From contig JASBTX010000038.1 of assembly GCA_030148225.1 (NCBI GenBank), forward strand, positions 62,001 through 126,000: DNA of 64,000 bases. The letters run 5' to 3'. This document shows positions 56,059 to 64,000 of the stretch, in pieces (within the stretch, counting starts at the first letter, position 1; each line of letters opens with the position of its first letter). The DNA is from Paracoccaceae bacterium. GTDB lineage: Bacteria; Pseudomonadota; Alphaproteobacteria; Rhodobacterales; Rhodobacteraceae. The notes under the pieces were generated by a model. The model was not told the DNA's origin, did not search any database, and worked only from the letters and a program-made list of their open reading frames with translations. The position numbers were made by a program, and so were the translations under genes.

Positions 56059-57095
56059 ATGGGGTTATACCAAATTTCCGTAAAAGAACCGTCCGGCCAT
56101 CATATCTGTGGATTTGAGTATTGGGTGATCGCCAATGGAAGCGAGATTGCCAAAGGCAATTTGAAACCGGGCGGACCGACCGATGTCAACCTCAAGGGTC
56201 ACGGTTCCGGCGATCTTTATATCAGGGGACCTGCGCTGAAAGGATATTGGGACCCTGCCAACCCCAAGGCGGGTCGTAATTTCGCGCATAGGGAGACGAT
56301 TGAACTGACGGGGCAGGGTGAAATAGAGTTTTTGCTGGAACCGAGTCCCGATGCGCTTGGCATACTGCCCAAGAAACCATGCAGCGGCGCCCAGACGTTC
56401 TGTAGCCCGGAAGGGTGCAGCATTGAGATACCACCGGTTCCGGTGCAGTTTCGCGCGCTGAACGACCCGCAAAACCCAAACCATCCCGGCTATGTCTTTC
56501 GCTGTGAGTTTCACGATGCGATGCCACTGACGCGCTGGATTGCCGTGGCCAGCGGGGGAAACGGCGAAAGGTTATGGCTGCCGTCCGGGGCCGTCACGCT
56601 GAATATCTACTTCGCGCTGAATGATGGCAATAATCAGCCGGTTCCGGGAACAGAGCAACGACAGACAGCAACGCTTCGCAAGGGGGATCAGGCAATGGGG
56701 GCAACCGTGATAATTATGCCGAAGGCAAGCAATGCGCATCGTGAATTGATCGACGCACCAGAAAACTTCTTTAATAACCAGAAAAGCCATTCGCTGGAGT
56801 TCACATCTCCTACAGAAGCAAATCAAACCGCTGGTCAATTTCTGATCGACATGCGCGACTCGCTTGAAGGCTATGCCAGGCAATATTGCTTGGCGCTCTC
56901 AGGCGGTGTGCGTGGAGGATCGTTAGTCGCCCTTTACTCAGACATCTACGGATTTTTCGGCTTGACGGGCACTTAAATTATGCCTGGGCCGCATTTCGCT
57001 GGTACGAAGAGGGCGGAAAGACCGAGCTTGTTAACGCAACGCCTGTAACTATTCGCGTCGACAAACTGCTGATCGAATGGGAGGCTCAGGCCTAG
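56059..57095 (+). pseudogene. Orphan gene of unknown function, apparently frameshifted near its 3' end
   Basis: An ATG at 56059, preceded by AGAGGAG, opens a 305-residue frame ending at 56976. No signal peptide, membrane segment or known domain is recognised; residues 1-75 look beta-rich (HICGFEYWVIANGSEIAKG) and two cysteine pairs lie near 117-130. Shortly before its stop, the -1 frame continues smoothly from about 56952 to a TAG at 57095, encoding GHLNYAWAAFRWYEEGG and TELVNATPVTIRVDKLLIEW, which reads like real protein. One lost base around 56953-56966 would explain this. The 3' half is noticeably poorer in GC than its neighbours, suggesting acquired DNA. A sequencing error is an alternative. 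Confidence 0.6.
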
Positions 57096-57108
57096 ATCAA
57101 ATACGCGT

Positions 57109-58269
57109 TCAATACGGCGCGATCAGGTCACCGCAGACGAGGCGGCTGAGCAGGTAGGGCATGCCGGGCAGGCGGGAGACGGGCATCAGCACGTGGTCAC
57201 GCAGCACAGGCAGCACACGGCTGTCGGACTGGTATTGCGGCGTGAAGGCCCAGCTCATCACCTGATAGATCCGCACATGCCAGCGCCGCGCCCTTGCATA
57301 GGCCGGGCCGGCACCGGCGATCCCACCCTGTTCGATGGCCCGGGCCAGCGCATAGGCATCCAGAAGCGCCATATTCGCCCCCTGACCCAGCTGCGGGCTG
57401 GCCTGATGCGCGGCGTCGCCGATGGTGACGATCCCCGGCCCATGGGGGCGCGGCAGGGTACCATGCGCATAGCGGGCCAGCGTCATGTCATCGACGCTGC
57501 CGATACCCGCGAGAAACGGGGCGAATGCGGGCCAGAGCGCCACGGCCTCATCCCGCCAGCGCTCTAGCCCGCCAGCGCGCCAGTCGGCGTATCGATCCTG
57601 CGGCAATGACCAGAATATCGCGGCCAGATCGCGGTCCCCGCCGGGCAGGCGGCCAATGGGCAGCACGCCCATCATCCGGTCGGCGCGGCGATAGCGTTGC
57701 GTCAGCGCGTTGCGGGGCAGGGCGGTGTCGGGCCATGCCACGTTGCCCCAAATGGCCCCATAACGCAGTTCGTGCCGCCGGATGGGCGACAGGACCGAAC
57801 CCGCGCCCGAAGCATCGATGATCAGATCAAAGGGCCCGTCGCGCCCTGTCGCAAACCGCAGATACTGCCCGTCCCGCGACACGACGCGGTGGCCCGGGCG
57901 AAACGCGACCCCCGCCGCCAGCGCCGCGCGGTAGAGCAGATCAAAGAGTGCCGCCCGGTGAATGCCGAGGCCGAAACGCGCCGCACCCGCCCGGTCATAG
58001 GCCACATCCAGCACCACCCGCCCGCTTTGCGCCTCGATCCCCTGCATGTGCCGGATCGGCGCCCCAAGCGCGCAGGCATCGGTCAAGAGATCAAGCGCGG
58101 CCAGCACATCCTGACCCACCGGCTGAATGACCAGCCCCGAACCGACAGGGGCAGGCGCGTCGAACTGATCAAAGAGCACGGGCTGATACGCCTGCCGCGA
58201 CAAGAGCCCGGCCATGGCCAGCCCGCCGATCCCGGCCCCGACGATGGCGATACTGCCTCTGTCCTGCAC
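57109..58269 (-). CDS. FAD-dependent monooxygenase (salicylate/p-hydroxybenzoate hydroxylase fold)
   Basis: A 386-residue flavoprotein of the class A monooxygenases. The dinucleotide motif GAGIGG (11-16) begins the protein, and the second FAD block is VTIGDAAHQASPQLGQGANM. I choose the GTG ending at 58269 because GGAGG lies four bases upstream and it gives the normal short N-terminus; an ATG at 58317 is the alternative. It hydroxylates an aromatic ring or similar substrate with NAD(P)H and oxygen. Single gene, divergent from ileS; substrate unknown. Confidence 0.87.
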   Translation of the reverse strand: MQDRGSIAIVGAGIGGLAMAGLLSRQAYQPVLFDQFDAPAPVGSGLVIQPVGQDVLAALDLLTDACALGAPIRHMQGIEAQSGRVVLDVAYDRAGAARFGLGIHRAALFDLLYRAALAAGVAFRPGHRVVSRDGQYLRFATGRDGPFDLIIDASGAGSVLSPIRRHELRYGAIWGNVAWPDTALPRNALTQRYRRADRMMGVLPIGRLPGGDRDLAAIFWSLPQDRYADWRAGGLERWRDEAVALWPAFAPFLAGIGSVDDMTLARYAHGTLPRPHGPGIVTIGDAAHQASPQLGQGANMALLDAYALARAIEQGGIAGAGPAYARARRWHVRIYQVMSWAFTPQYQSDSRVLPVLRDHVLMPVSRLPGMPYLLSRLVCGDLIAPY

Positions 58270-58273
58270 CTCT

Positions 58274-58278
58274 CCTCC
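58274..58278 (-). promoter_or_regulatory. Ribosome site deciding the GTG start of the FAD monooxygenase
   Basis: On the minus strand GGAGG is followed after four bases by GTG CAG GAC. The longer ATG form would add 16 residues with no family similarity. Confidence 0.55.
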
Positions 58279-58466
58279 GCCGTGTTCCCGTGCCCGCCCG
58301 GCGTCTTTGCCGGTCATCGTCTCCAGCCTAGGCGAGGGCGCATATATTGGCCAGCGGCAGCCATGGACGGGGGGATTTTTGCCGCCTTCGCCCTTGTCCA
58401 CCATCACCCGCGCACCTATAAGCCTGCCCAAATGTTCGCGACAGCATTCCTGATACGAATTATTTC

Positions 58467-58494
58467 CCCGGCACTCACGCGCTGAGTTGCCGGG
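58467..58494 (+). promoter_or_regulatory. Hairpin in the ileS leader
   Basis: CCCGGCACTCA (58467-58477) pairs with TGAG and TGCCGGG (58483-58486, 58488-58494) with one bulged T, about 68 bases before the ileS start. TTTCAG follows, so it is not a strong terminator. It could be a leader control element or a terminator relic. Confidence 0.4.
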
Positions 58495-58561
58495 TTTCAG
58501 GCGTAAGGATCGCCGCGCCGCACATACTGCCAGAACACTGAATGATTAGGGACCACGCGAC

Positions 58562-61483
58562 ATGTGTGCCGACAAGACTGACTACAAAGATACGCTGAAC
58601 CTGCCGGAAACCGATTTTCCTATGCGGGCAGGGCTGCCGAAACGCGAACCCGAATGGCTGGAACGCTGGGAAAAGATCGGGGTCTATGACCGGCTGCGCA
58701 AAACGGCCGACGGGCGCAAACCGTTCATCCTGCATGACGGCCCGCCCTATGCCAACGGGCATCTGCATATCGGGCACGCGCTGAACAAGATCCTCAAGGA
58801 TATGGTTGTGCGGTCCCAGCAGATGATGGGCCGCGACGCACGCTATATCCCCGGCTGGGACTGCCACGGCCTGCCTATCGAATGGAAGATCGAGGAACAG
58901 TACCGCAAGAAGGGCCGCAACAAGGACGAGGTGGATGTCGTTGATTTCCGTAAGGAATGCCGGAACTTTGCCGAGGGCTGGATCGATGTGCAGCGCAGCG
59001 AGTTCAAGCGCCTTGGCGTGACGGGCAACTGGGACGCGCCCTATCTGACGATGGATTTCCACGCCGAACGAGTGATCGCCGAGGAGTTTCAGAAATTCCT
59101 GATGAACGGCACGCTGTATCAGGGCTCAAAGCCCGTGATGTGGTCGCCGATGGAAAAAACCGCGCTGGCCGAGGCCGAGGTCGAATATCACGACAAGGAC
59201 AGCTTTACCGTCTGGGTGAAGTTCAGGGTAGTGCCCGGGGCCGACGCAGAGGCTGCCGCTGACCTCAATGGCGCGCATGTCGTCATCTGGACCACGACGC
59301 CATGGACCATCCCATCAAACAAGGCCGTCGTCTTTGGCCGGGATATCGCCTATGGCCTTTACGAGGTGATCGGACGCCCCGAGGAATGTTGGGCGCGGAT
59401 CGGTGATCGCTATATCCTGGCCGACGCCATGGCGGGCGAGGTGTTTTCGCGCGCCCGGCTTGGGGACGACATGTATCGCCGCCTGCGTGATGTCGGCACC
59501 GATGAGCTTGCGGCGCTGTCGGTCACCCACCCACTTGCCGGTGCCGAAGGCGCGAACGGCGAATGGGATGATATCCGTGATTTCCGCGCCGCCGATTTCG
59601 TGACCGACGAGGAGGGGACCGGCTTCGTCCATTGCGCCCCGTCCCACGGGATGGAGGAGTATGAGCTTTACCGTGATCTGGGCATGCTGGATCAAGTCAT
59701 CACCTATAACGTGATGGATGACGGATCGTTCCGCGCCGATCTGCCGTTTTTCGGCGGCACCTATATCCTCAGCCGCAAGGGCGGCGAGGGTGACGCCAAC
59801 AAATCCGTGATCGACAAACTGGCCGAGGTTGGTGGCCTGCTGGCGCGGGGCAAGATCTCGCATAGCTATCCCCATTCATGGCGCTCCAAGGCGCCGGTGA
59901 TCTATCGCAACACGCCGCAATGGTTCGCTGCCATCGACAGGCCGGTGGGCGACGATCAGGATCAGCATGGCACAACCATCCGCGCCCGCGCATTGACCGA
60001 GATCGACAATGTCCGCTGGACACCGCAATCGGGCCGCAACCGGCTTTATTCGATGATGGAGGCACGCCCCGACTGGGTGCTGTCACGTCAGCGCGCATGG
60101 GGTGTGCCGCTGACCTGCTTTACCCGTAAGGATGCGCTGCCCACCGATCCCGATTTCCTCTTGAGGGACGCGGATGTGAACGCACGCATCACCGCCGCGT
60201 TTGAGGCCGAAGGCGCCGACGCGTGGTACAAGGATGGCGCCAAAGAGCGGTTTCTGGGCGAAGAGTATGATCCCGCCGAATGGGTCAAGGTCGATGACAT
60301 CCTCGATGTCTGGTTCGACAGCGGCTCGACCCATGCCTTTGTCCTGCGCGACCGCGAAGACGGCAGCGATGACGGTATCGCCGATCTTTACCTCGAAGGG
60401 ACCGATCAGCATCGCGGCTGGTTTCACTCATCGCTTCTGCAATCCTGCGGCACGCGCGGCCACGCACCCTATCGCGGTGTGCTGACCCACGGCTTCACGC
60501 TGGATGAAAAGGGCATGAAAATGTCCAAATCGCTGGGCAATACCATCGTGCCCGACGAGGTGGTGCGCCAGTACGGGGCGGATATTCTGCGCCTCTGGGT
60601 GGCGCAGACCGATTACACCGCCGATCAGCGCATCGGGCCGGAAATACTCAAAGGGGTTGCCGACAGCTATCGCCGCCTCAGAAACACGATGCGCTTCATG
60701 CTGGGTGCGCTGGGTGATTTTGCCGATGATCAGCGGGTGGAACCGGCAGAGATGCCGGAACTCGAGCAATGGGTGCTGCACCGTCTGGGCGAACTGGATG
60801 CGCAGGTCCGCGCGGGCTATGCGAAATATGATTTCCAGGGCGTATTCCAGGCGCTCTTTACCTTTGCCACGGTCGATCTGTCGGCCTTCTATTTCGATAT
60901 CCGCAAGGATGCGCTCTATTGCGACGGCGATGACAGCCTGACGCGCCGCGCCGCGCTCAGCGTGCTCGACCTTCTTTTCTACCGGCTCACCACATGGCTG
61001 GCGCCCATTCTGGTCTTCACCACCGAAGAGGTCTGGCTGTCGCGTCACGCGGGCGACGATGCCTCGGTCCATCTGACCGATATGCCCGAAACGCCTGCGG
61101 GGTGGGTCAATCCGGCGCTGGCGGAAAAATGGGCCACTATCCGCCGTGTGCGCCGCGTCGTGACCGGCGCGCTCGAGGTTGCGCGCCGTGACAAGATCAT
61201 CGGCGCCTCGCTCGAGGCCGCACCGGTGGTGCATGTCGCACCGGAAACAGCCGAAATCCTGGCCTCGGTGCCCTTTGCCGATATCTGCATCACCTCGGCA
61301 ATCACGCTGGCCACCGATGCGGCGACCGATGCGGCCTTCCGCCTCGAGGGGGAAGACGGGATCGCCGTCACCTTCGCGCATGCTGCGGGTGGCAAATGCC
61401 AGCGCTGCTGGAAAATCCTGCCCGATGTCGGCAGCCACGCGCATAGCGATCTCTGCGGGCGCTGCGACGCCGCGCTTGGCTGA
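58562..61483 (+). CDS. ileS: Isoleucyl-tRNA synthetase
   Basis: A 973-residue class I synthetase. HIGH motif H69-H72 (HLHIGH), KMSKS at 653-657, and a C-terminal zinc-finger-like part (GGKCQRCWKI ... LCGRCDAA) typical of bacterial IleRS type 1. The editing (CP1) domain is present between about 190 and 400. ATG at 58562 follows TAGGGA. Standard length; charging of isoleucine to tRNA in the cytosol. Confidence 0.97.
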   Translation: MCADKTDYKDTLNLPETDFPMRAGLPKREPEWLERWEKIGVYDRLRKTADGRKPFILHDGPPYANGHLHIGHALNKILKDMVVRSQQMMGRDARYIPGWDCHGLPIEWKIEEQYRKKGRNKDEVDVVDFRKECRNFAEGWIDVQRSEFKRLGVTGNWDAPYLTMDFHAERVIAEEFQKFLMNGTLYQGSKPVMWSPMEKTALAEAEVEYHDKDSFTVWVKFRVVPGADAEAAADLNGAHVVIWTTTPWTIPSNKAVVFGRDIAYGLYEVIGRPEECWARIGDRYILADAMAGEVFSRARLGDDMYRRLRDVGTDELAALSVTHPLAGAEGANGEWDDIRDFRAADFVTDEEGTGFVHCAPSHGMEEYELYRDLGMLDQVITYNVMDDGSFRADLPFFGGTYILSRKGGEGDANKSVIDKLAEVGGLLARGKISHSYPHSWRSKAPVIYRNTPQWFAAIDRPVGDDQDQHGTTIRARALTEIDNVRWTPQSGRNRLYSMMEARPDWVLSRQRAWGVPLTCFTRKDALPTDPDFLLRDADVNARITAAFEAEGADAWYKDGAKERFLGEEYDPAEWVKVDDILDVWFDSGSTHAFVLRDREDGSDDGIADLYLEGTDQHRGWFHSSLLQSCGTRGHAPYRGVLTHGFTLDEKGMKMSKSLGNTIVPDEVVRQYGADILRLWVAQTDYTADQRIGPEILKGVADSYRRLRNTMRFMLGALGDFADDQRVEPAEMPELEQWVLHRLGELDAQVRAGYAKYDFQGVFQALFTFATVDLSAFYFDIRKDALYCDGDDSLTRRAALSVLDLLFYRLTTWLAPILVFTTEEVWLSRHAGDDASVHLTDMPETPAGWVNPALAEKWATIRRVRRVVTGALEVARRDKIIGASLEAAPVVHVAPETAEILASVPFADICITSAITLATDAATDAAFRLEGEDGIAVTFAHAAGGKCQRCWKILPDVGSHAHSDLCGRCDAALG

Positions 61484-61500
61484 GAACGGGGCAGGCGGGC

Positions 61501-61974
61501 ATGAGCGATGGGTCTGACAAGCATCTCTCGCTCGCCTCGCCCCTGGGCGACCTGACGATCTGGGGCGGGCCCGACGGGCTGACCCGGCTCGACTGGCGGC
61601 GGCAGGATGACAGCGCCGATGCCCATGCCCATCTGCATGCGGCACGCGCGGAACTCATCGACTATTTCGCGGGCCGGCGAGAGGTCTTCACCGCCCCCAT
61701 CGCGCCGATGCCGGGCAGCTTCCGCACCCGGTTCAGCGCGGCGCTGATGGCCATCCCCTTTGGCCAAACGCTGACCTATGGCGATCTTGCCCGTGATCTC
61801 GGCGTGTCAGCCCAGGCCATCGGTCAGGCCTGCGGCGCCAACCCCATTCCCATCATCATTCCCTGCCACCGGGTGCTGGCGGCAGATGGTCTTGGCGGGT
61901 TTTCCGGTCGCGGCGGGATCGAGGCCAAGGTCACGCTTCTGCGCCACGAAGGCGCGGCATCGCTTCTGATCTGA
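61501..61974 (+). CDS. ogt: Methylated-DNA--protein-cysteine S-methyltransferase
   Basis: A 157-residue O6-alkylguanine transferase. The acceptor cysteine is C122 in IIIPCHRVLAADG, and FGQTLTYGDLARDLG is the DNA-binding helix block. It repairs O6-methylguanine in a suicidal reaction. It lies 17 bases after ileS in the same direction and is probably co-transcribed. The N-terminal domain is short, as in Ogt rather than Ada. Confidence 0.93.
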   Translation: MSDGSDKHLSLASPLGDLTIWGGPDGLTRLDWRRQDDSADAHAHLHAARAELIDYFAGRREVFTAPIAPMPGSFRTRFSAALMAIPFGQTLTYGDLARDLGVSAQAIGQACGANPIPIIIPCHRVLAADGLGGFSGRGGIEAKVTLLRHEGAASLLI

Positions 61975-61993
61975 AGGGCCCACCCCCAACTGT

Positions 61994-62063
61994 CATTGTT
62001 CTTCAAATACCTTGGGGGGAATTCGGCACTGGCAGGGCCAGGGCCGAAGGGGGCAACGCCCCC
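61994..62063. repeat. Interspersed repeat copy B with hairpin, convergent terminator region
   Basis: CATTGTTC...AATACCT (61994-62012), then a G run, and a GGGGGC/GCCCCC stem (62049-62054 with 62058-62063) lie between the convergent ogt and protease genes. The order of parts matches copy A (2759-2825). Function as a bidirectional terminator is likely but U tracts are poor. Confidence 0.6.
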
Positions 62064-62077
62064 GCCGCCCCGATGCC

Positions 62078-62659
62078 TCAGCGCGTCAGGATCAGCCGGT
62101 TGCCCCGGATCTCGATCGCGGCAAACCGGTTCAGATAGCCCATCCCGAGCAACGATCCCTGCATGTCGCCATCATTGACCCATGCCTCGACATGGCGGTC
62201 GGCGATCGGGCCAAGGCGCACATCATCCAGTACGACACGTGCGGTCTGCACCTCGCCATTGGCGGTTTTGGCCCGGCCCCAGAAATCCAGCCCTGCTGTG
62301 ACGATCCCCACCTTTTCGGCATCCGATTTCGACAGCACCATTTCCGAGGCGCCGGTATCGACCACGAACTCGATATCCTCGCCATTGATCTGCAGCGTCA
62401 GGTAATAATGCCCGTCCAGACGGCGGCGGGTTTCGATCTGCGAGCCGTTGGAAATCACCGACTGGCGCTGCGGAAAGCTGTAGCGCAGGTTCTCCCACAG
62501 CGCGAAACCGGAGGCCACGCCGACAAAGAGTAGCCCCCAGAGGATCAGCTGCTGAAAGATGCGGCCGAGGTTGCGCCGCTGCGCGATCAGGAAATAGCCA
62601 AGTATGACCGCGCCCAAGAGCGTCAGATAGGCCAGCTGTGCGATGTCATCATTGCTCAT
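62078..62659 (-). CDS. Membrane-anchored retropepsin-like aspartic protease
   Basis: A 193-residue protein with two N-terminal transmembrane segments (about 10-27 and 36-56), followed by a single aspartic protease domain with the active-site motif D101-TG in FVVDTGASEMVLS and a later hydrophobic-hydrophobic-G block (SLLGMGYLNRF). Single-copy pepsin domains of this type (TIGR02281 family) act as dimers, probably in the periplasm. The substrate is unknown. Confidence 0.87.
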   Translation of the reverse strand: MSNDDIAQLAYLTLLGAVILGYFLIAQRRNLGRIFQQLILWGLLFVGVASGFALWENLRYSFPQRQSVISNGSQIETRRRLDGHYYLTLQINGEDIEFVVDTGASEMVLSKSDAEKVGIVTAGLDFWGRAKTANGEVQTARVVLDDVRLGPIADRHVEAWVNDGDMQGSLLGMGYLNRFAAIEIRGNRLILTR

Positions 62660-62940
62660 GTCTGACTACCTAAGTGACTTGTGTTCAGCCACAACCCGGC
62701 GCGCGATCGCGGGGATGCAACCCTTGGTGATCGCAGTGTGATCAGAATGGCAGATCGCGCCAAAGCTGCCGCTGCCCTGCCGCGCGGCGGCGATGCCTTC
62801 TGACCCATGAATGCCGGAATTTCTTAGCTTCACCACACATCACCCTGATCTGACACCGGAAACTTATCCACATGCGATGCGGTGCTTCGGGTTTCGGACA
62901 GAAAACACCAATCAGTGGCCGCTGGCAATCCCGATGGGGC
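62660..62940. other. Spacer upstream of the protease gene, with one DnaA-box-like site
   Basis: A 281-base stretch without a credible gene. It includes TTATCCACA at 62864-62872, a perfect match to the DnaA box consensus, as a single isolated copy. No tRNA or terminator was recognised. Confidence 0.4.
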
Positions 62941-64000
62941 TCAACCGGGTGTTTCGGCGGTTTCCAGACGCTCCAGCGCGGACATCCACAGGGTCTCGGC
63001 CCGCTCCAGCGCTTCCATGACCTCACCATATTTGCGCTGCCAGACCTCGACCTCGCCCCGGCGGCTGTCATCATAAAGATCGGGGTTGGCCAGCTTGGCG
63101 GCAAGCTTGTCGCGCATGTCATTGAGCTTGGTTACACGCGCCTCGCCCTTGCGCACCTCGGCGCGTAGCGCGATCAGGGTTTCGCGGTCGGCGCGGCGTG
63201 GCCGCGCGGGCTTGGGTTTTGGTTTCTTTTCCCGGTCCTCGCGCGACAGGAGCAGGCGGCGATAGGCCTCCAGATCTTCATCAAAGACGCGCACGCGCCC
63301 GTCCCTGACCAGCCACAGCCGGTCGGCCACCAGCGACAGTAGATGCATGTCATGGCTGACAAGGATCACGGCGCCGGTATAGGCGGTCAGCGCCTCAACC
63401 AGCGCTTCGCGGCTTTCCATGTCCAGATGGTTGGTCGGCTCGTCAAGGATCAGGAGATGCGGCGCATCCAGCGTCGCGAGCAACAGCGAAAGCCGCGCCT
63501 TCTGCCCGCCCGAAAGCCGCGCCGCCACGGTTTCGGCCTGATCGGCGCCGATGCCGAACCCGCCAAGGCGCGTACGGATTTTGCCCGGCAATTCCTTGGG
63601 GCGCAAACGCTGGAGATGCTGTATGGGCGTTTCATCGGCGTTCAGTTCGTCCAGCTGGTGCTGCGCGAAATAGCCGATCCGCAGCTTGGCCGCCGAGGTC
63701 ATGCTGCCGCCCATCTTCGCCAGCCGACCCGAGAGCAGCTTGGAAAGCGTTGATTTGCCCTCGCCATTCTTGCCCAAGAGGGCGATCCGGTCATCCTGAT
63801 CGATCCGAAGATCAAGCTGCGACAGCACCGCCTGACCATCATAACCAACCGACACGCCTTCCATGGCGATGATGGGTGGCGACAGTTCTTCGGGTGCGGG
63901 AAAGCTGAAGGCCTTCAGCGCCGCCTCTTGCGGTGTGGTGATCGGGGTCATCCGCTCGATCATTTTCAGGCGTGACTGCGCCTGCACGGCCTTGGATGCC
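62941..64000 (-). CDS. ABC-F family ATPase, C-terminal part (5' end outside window)
   Basis: At least 353 residues of a dual-ABC protein whose 5' end is beyond the window: the frame is open to the edge, and the region at 63960-64000 reads like the linker between the two ABC domains (QAQSRLKMIERM). The second ABC domain has Walker A GKNGEGKST, signature LSGGQKARLSLL and Walker B LLILDEPTNHLDM. A coiled-coil, Lys/Arg-rich C-terminal region follows (about the last 100 residues). ABC-F proteins bind the ribosome and modulate translation; the subtype (Uup/YheS/EttA-like) cannot be fixed from this part. Confidence 0.9.
   Translation of the reverse strand, partial: ASKAVQAQSRLKMIERMTPITTPQEAALKAFSFPAPEELSPPIIAMEGVSVGYDGQAVLSQLDLRIDQDDRIALLGKNGEGKSTLSKLLSGRLAKMGGSMTSAAKLRIGYFAQHQLDELNADETPIQHLQRLRPKELPGKIRTRLGGFGIGADQAETVAARLSGGQKARLSLLLATLDAPHLLILDEPTNHLDMESREALVEALTAYTGAVILVSHDMHLLSLVADRLWLVRDGRVRVFDEDLEAYRRLLLSREDREKKPKPKPARPRRADRETLIALRAEVRKGEARVTKLNDMRDKLAAKLANPDLYDDSRRGEVEVWQRKYGEVMEALERAETLWMSALERLETAETPG

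Noticed and set aside
56950..56976. Programmed -1 ribosomal frameshift in the orphan gene
   Set aside because: GGA-TTT-TTC is only a partial slippery site (first base A, not T) and no downstream pseudoknot was evident; a simple indel is more likely.
60428..61645. A 405-residue antisense frame across ileS and ogt
   Set aside because: Antisense shadow of strongly conserved genes.
62742..62830. Small minus-strand frame of about 50 codons in the spacer before the protease gene
   Set aside because: Arg/Ala/Ser-rich, no ribosome site, no family; typical random high-GC frame.

Overview
The window is a gene-dense, high-GC stretch that reads as the chromosome of an alphaproteobacterium of the Rhodobacteraceae (Roseobacter-type). 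Evidence includes the pst-phoUB layout with an extended PstA, a PAS_5-type protein, a class II DAHP synthase, the YcjX/YcjF pair, the catabolic gene set, and short Roseobacter-like intergenic repeats. This assignment is inferred from gene content, not from a marker tree. No rRNA, tRNA, CRISPR array, insertion sequence or prophage was seen. Most genes are full length; the first and last are cut by the window edges and one orphan gene is frameshifted.

Layout. 1-2746: end of a glutamine-synthetase-family gene, a class I glutamine amidotransferase and a succinate-semialdehyde dehydrogenase, probably a gamma-glutamylated amine (polyamine-type) route. 2835-10273: a xylose block, with xylF-xylH-xylG-xylB-xylA on the minus strand and a divergent ROK repressor; the shared spacer holds a good operator candidate. 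10273-13226: a diheme peroxidase (MauG/CcpA type) tail-to-tail with a secreted VCBS/ASPIC-UnbV protein. 13456-20586: kynA-kynU divergent from a five-gene LIV-type ABC importer closed by a clear terminator. 20592-24179: an enoyl-CoA hydratase/3-hydroxyacyl-CoA dehydrogenase, a stand-alone RAM domain and a thiolase. 24244-27681: modABC, a four-helix membrane orphan and a MobA/MocA-like nucleotidyltransferase.

27678-33845: a GcvT-fused FAD dehydrogenase, then a co-directional 2OG-Fe oxygenase, Tat-exported amine oxidase and PQQ-type sugar dehydrogenase. 33874-38096: an RTX-like acidic protein, a GlxA-type regulator and a class II DAHP synthase. 38146-46032: an SLC13 transporter and a PAS_5 protein, then a tight run yicC-gmk-gamma carbonic anhydrase-transsulfuration enzyme-phoR-GT8 glycosyltransferase. 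46084-52676: a phosphate regulon (three-repeat Pho box, pstSCAB, phoU, phoB).

52689-64000: truA, the ycjX-ycjF-like pair, the frameshifted low-GC orphan, an FAD monooxygenase, ileS, ogt, a membrane retropepsin-like protease and the 3' part of an ABC-F gene.

The most unusual items are a long coiled-coil-like insertion in the periplasmic part of PstA, the GT8 gene wedged between phoR and the Pho box, the diheme peroxidase/UnbV pair, the three-gene oxygenase/oxidase/PQQ operon, the frameshifted orphan, and a short interspersed repeat that forms terminator spacers twice and supplies a start codon once. No system here can be declared new from sequence alone.
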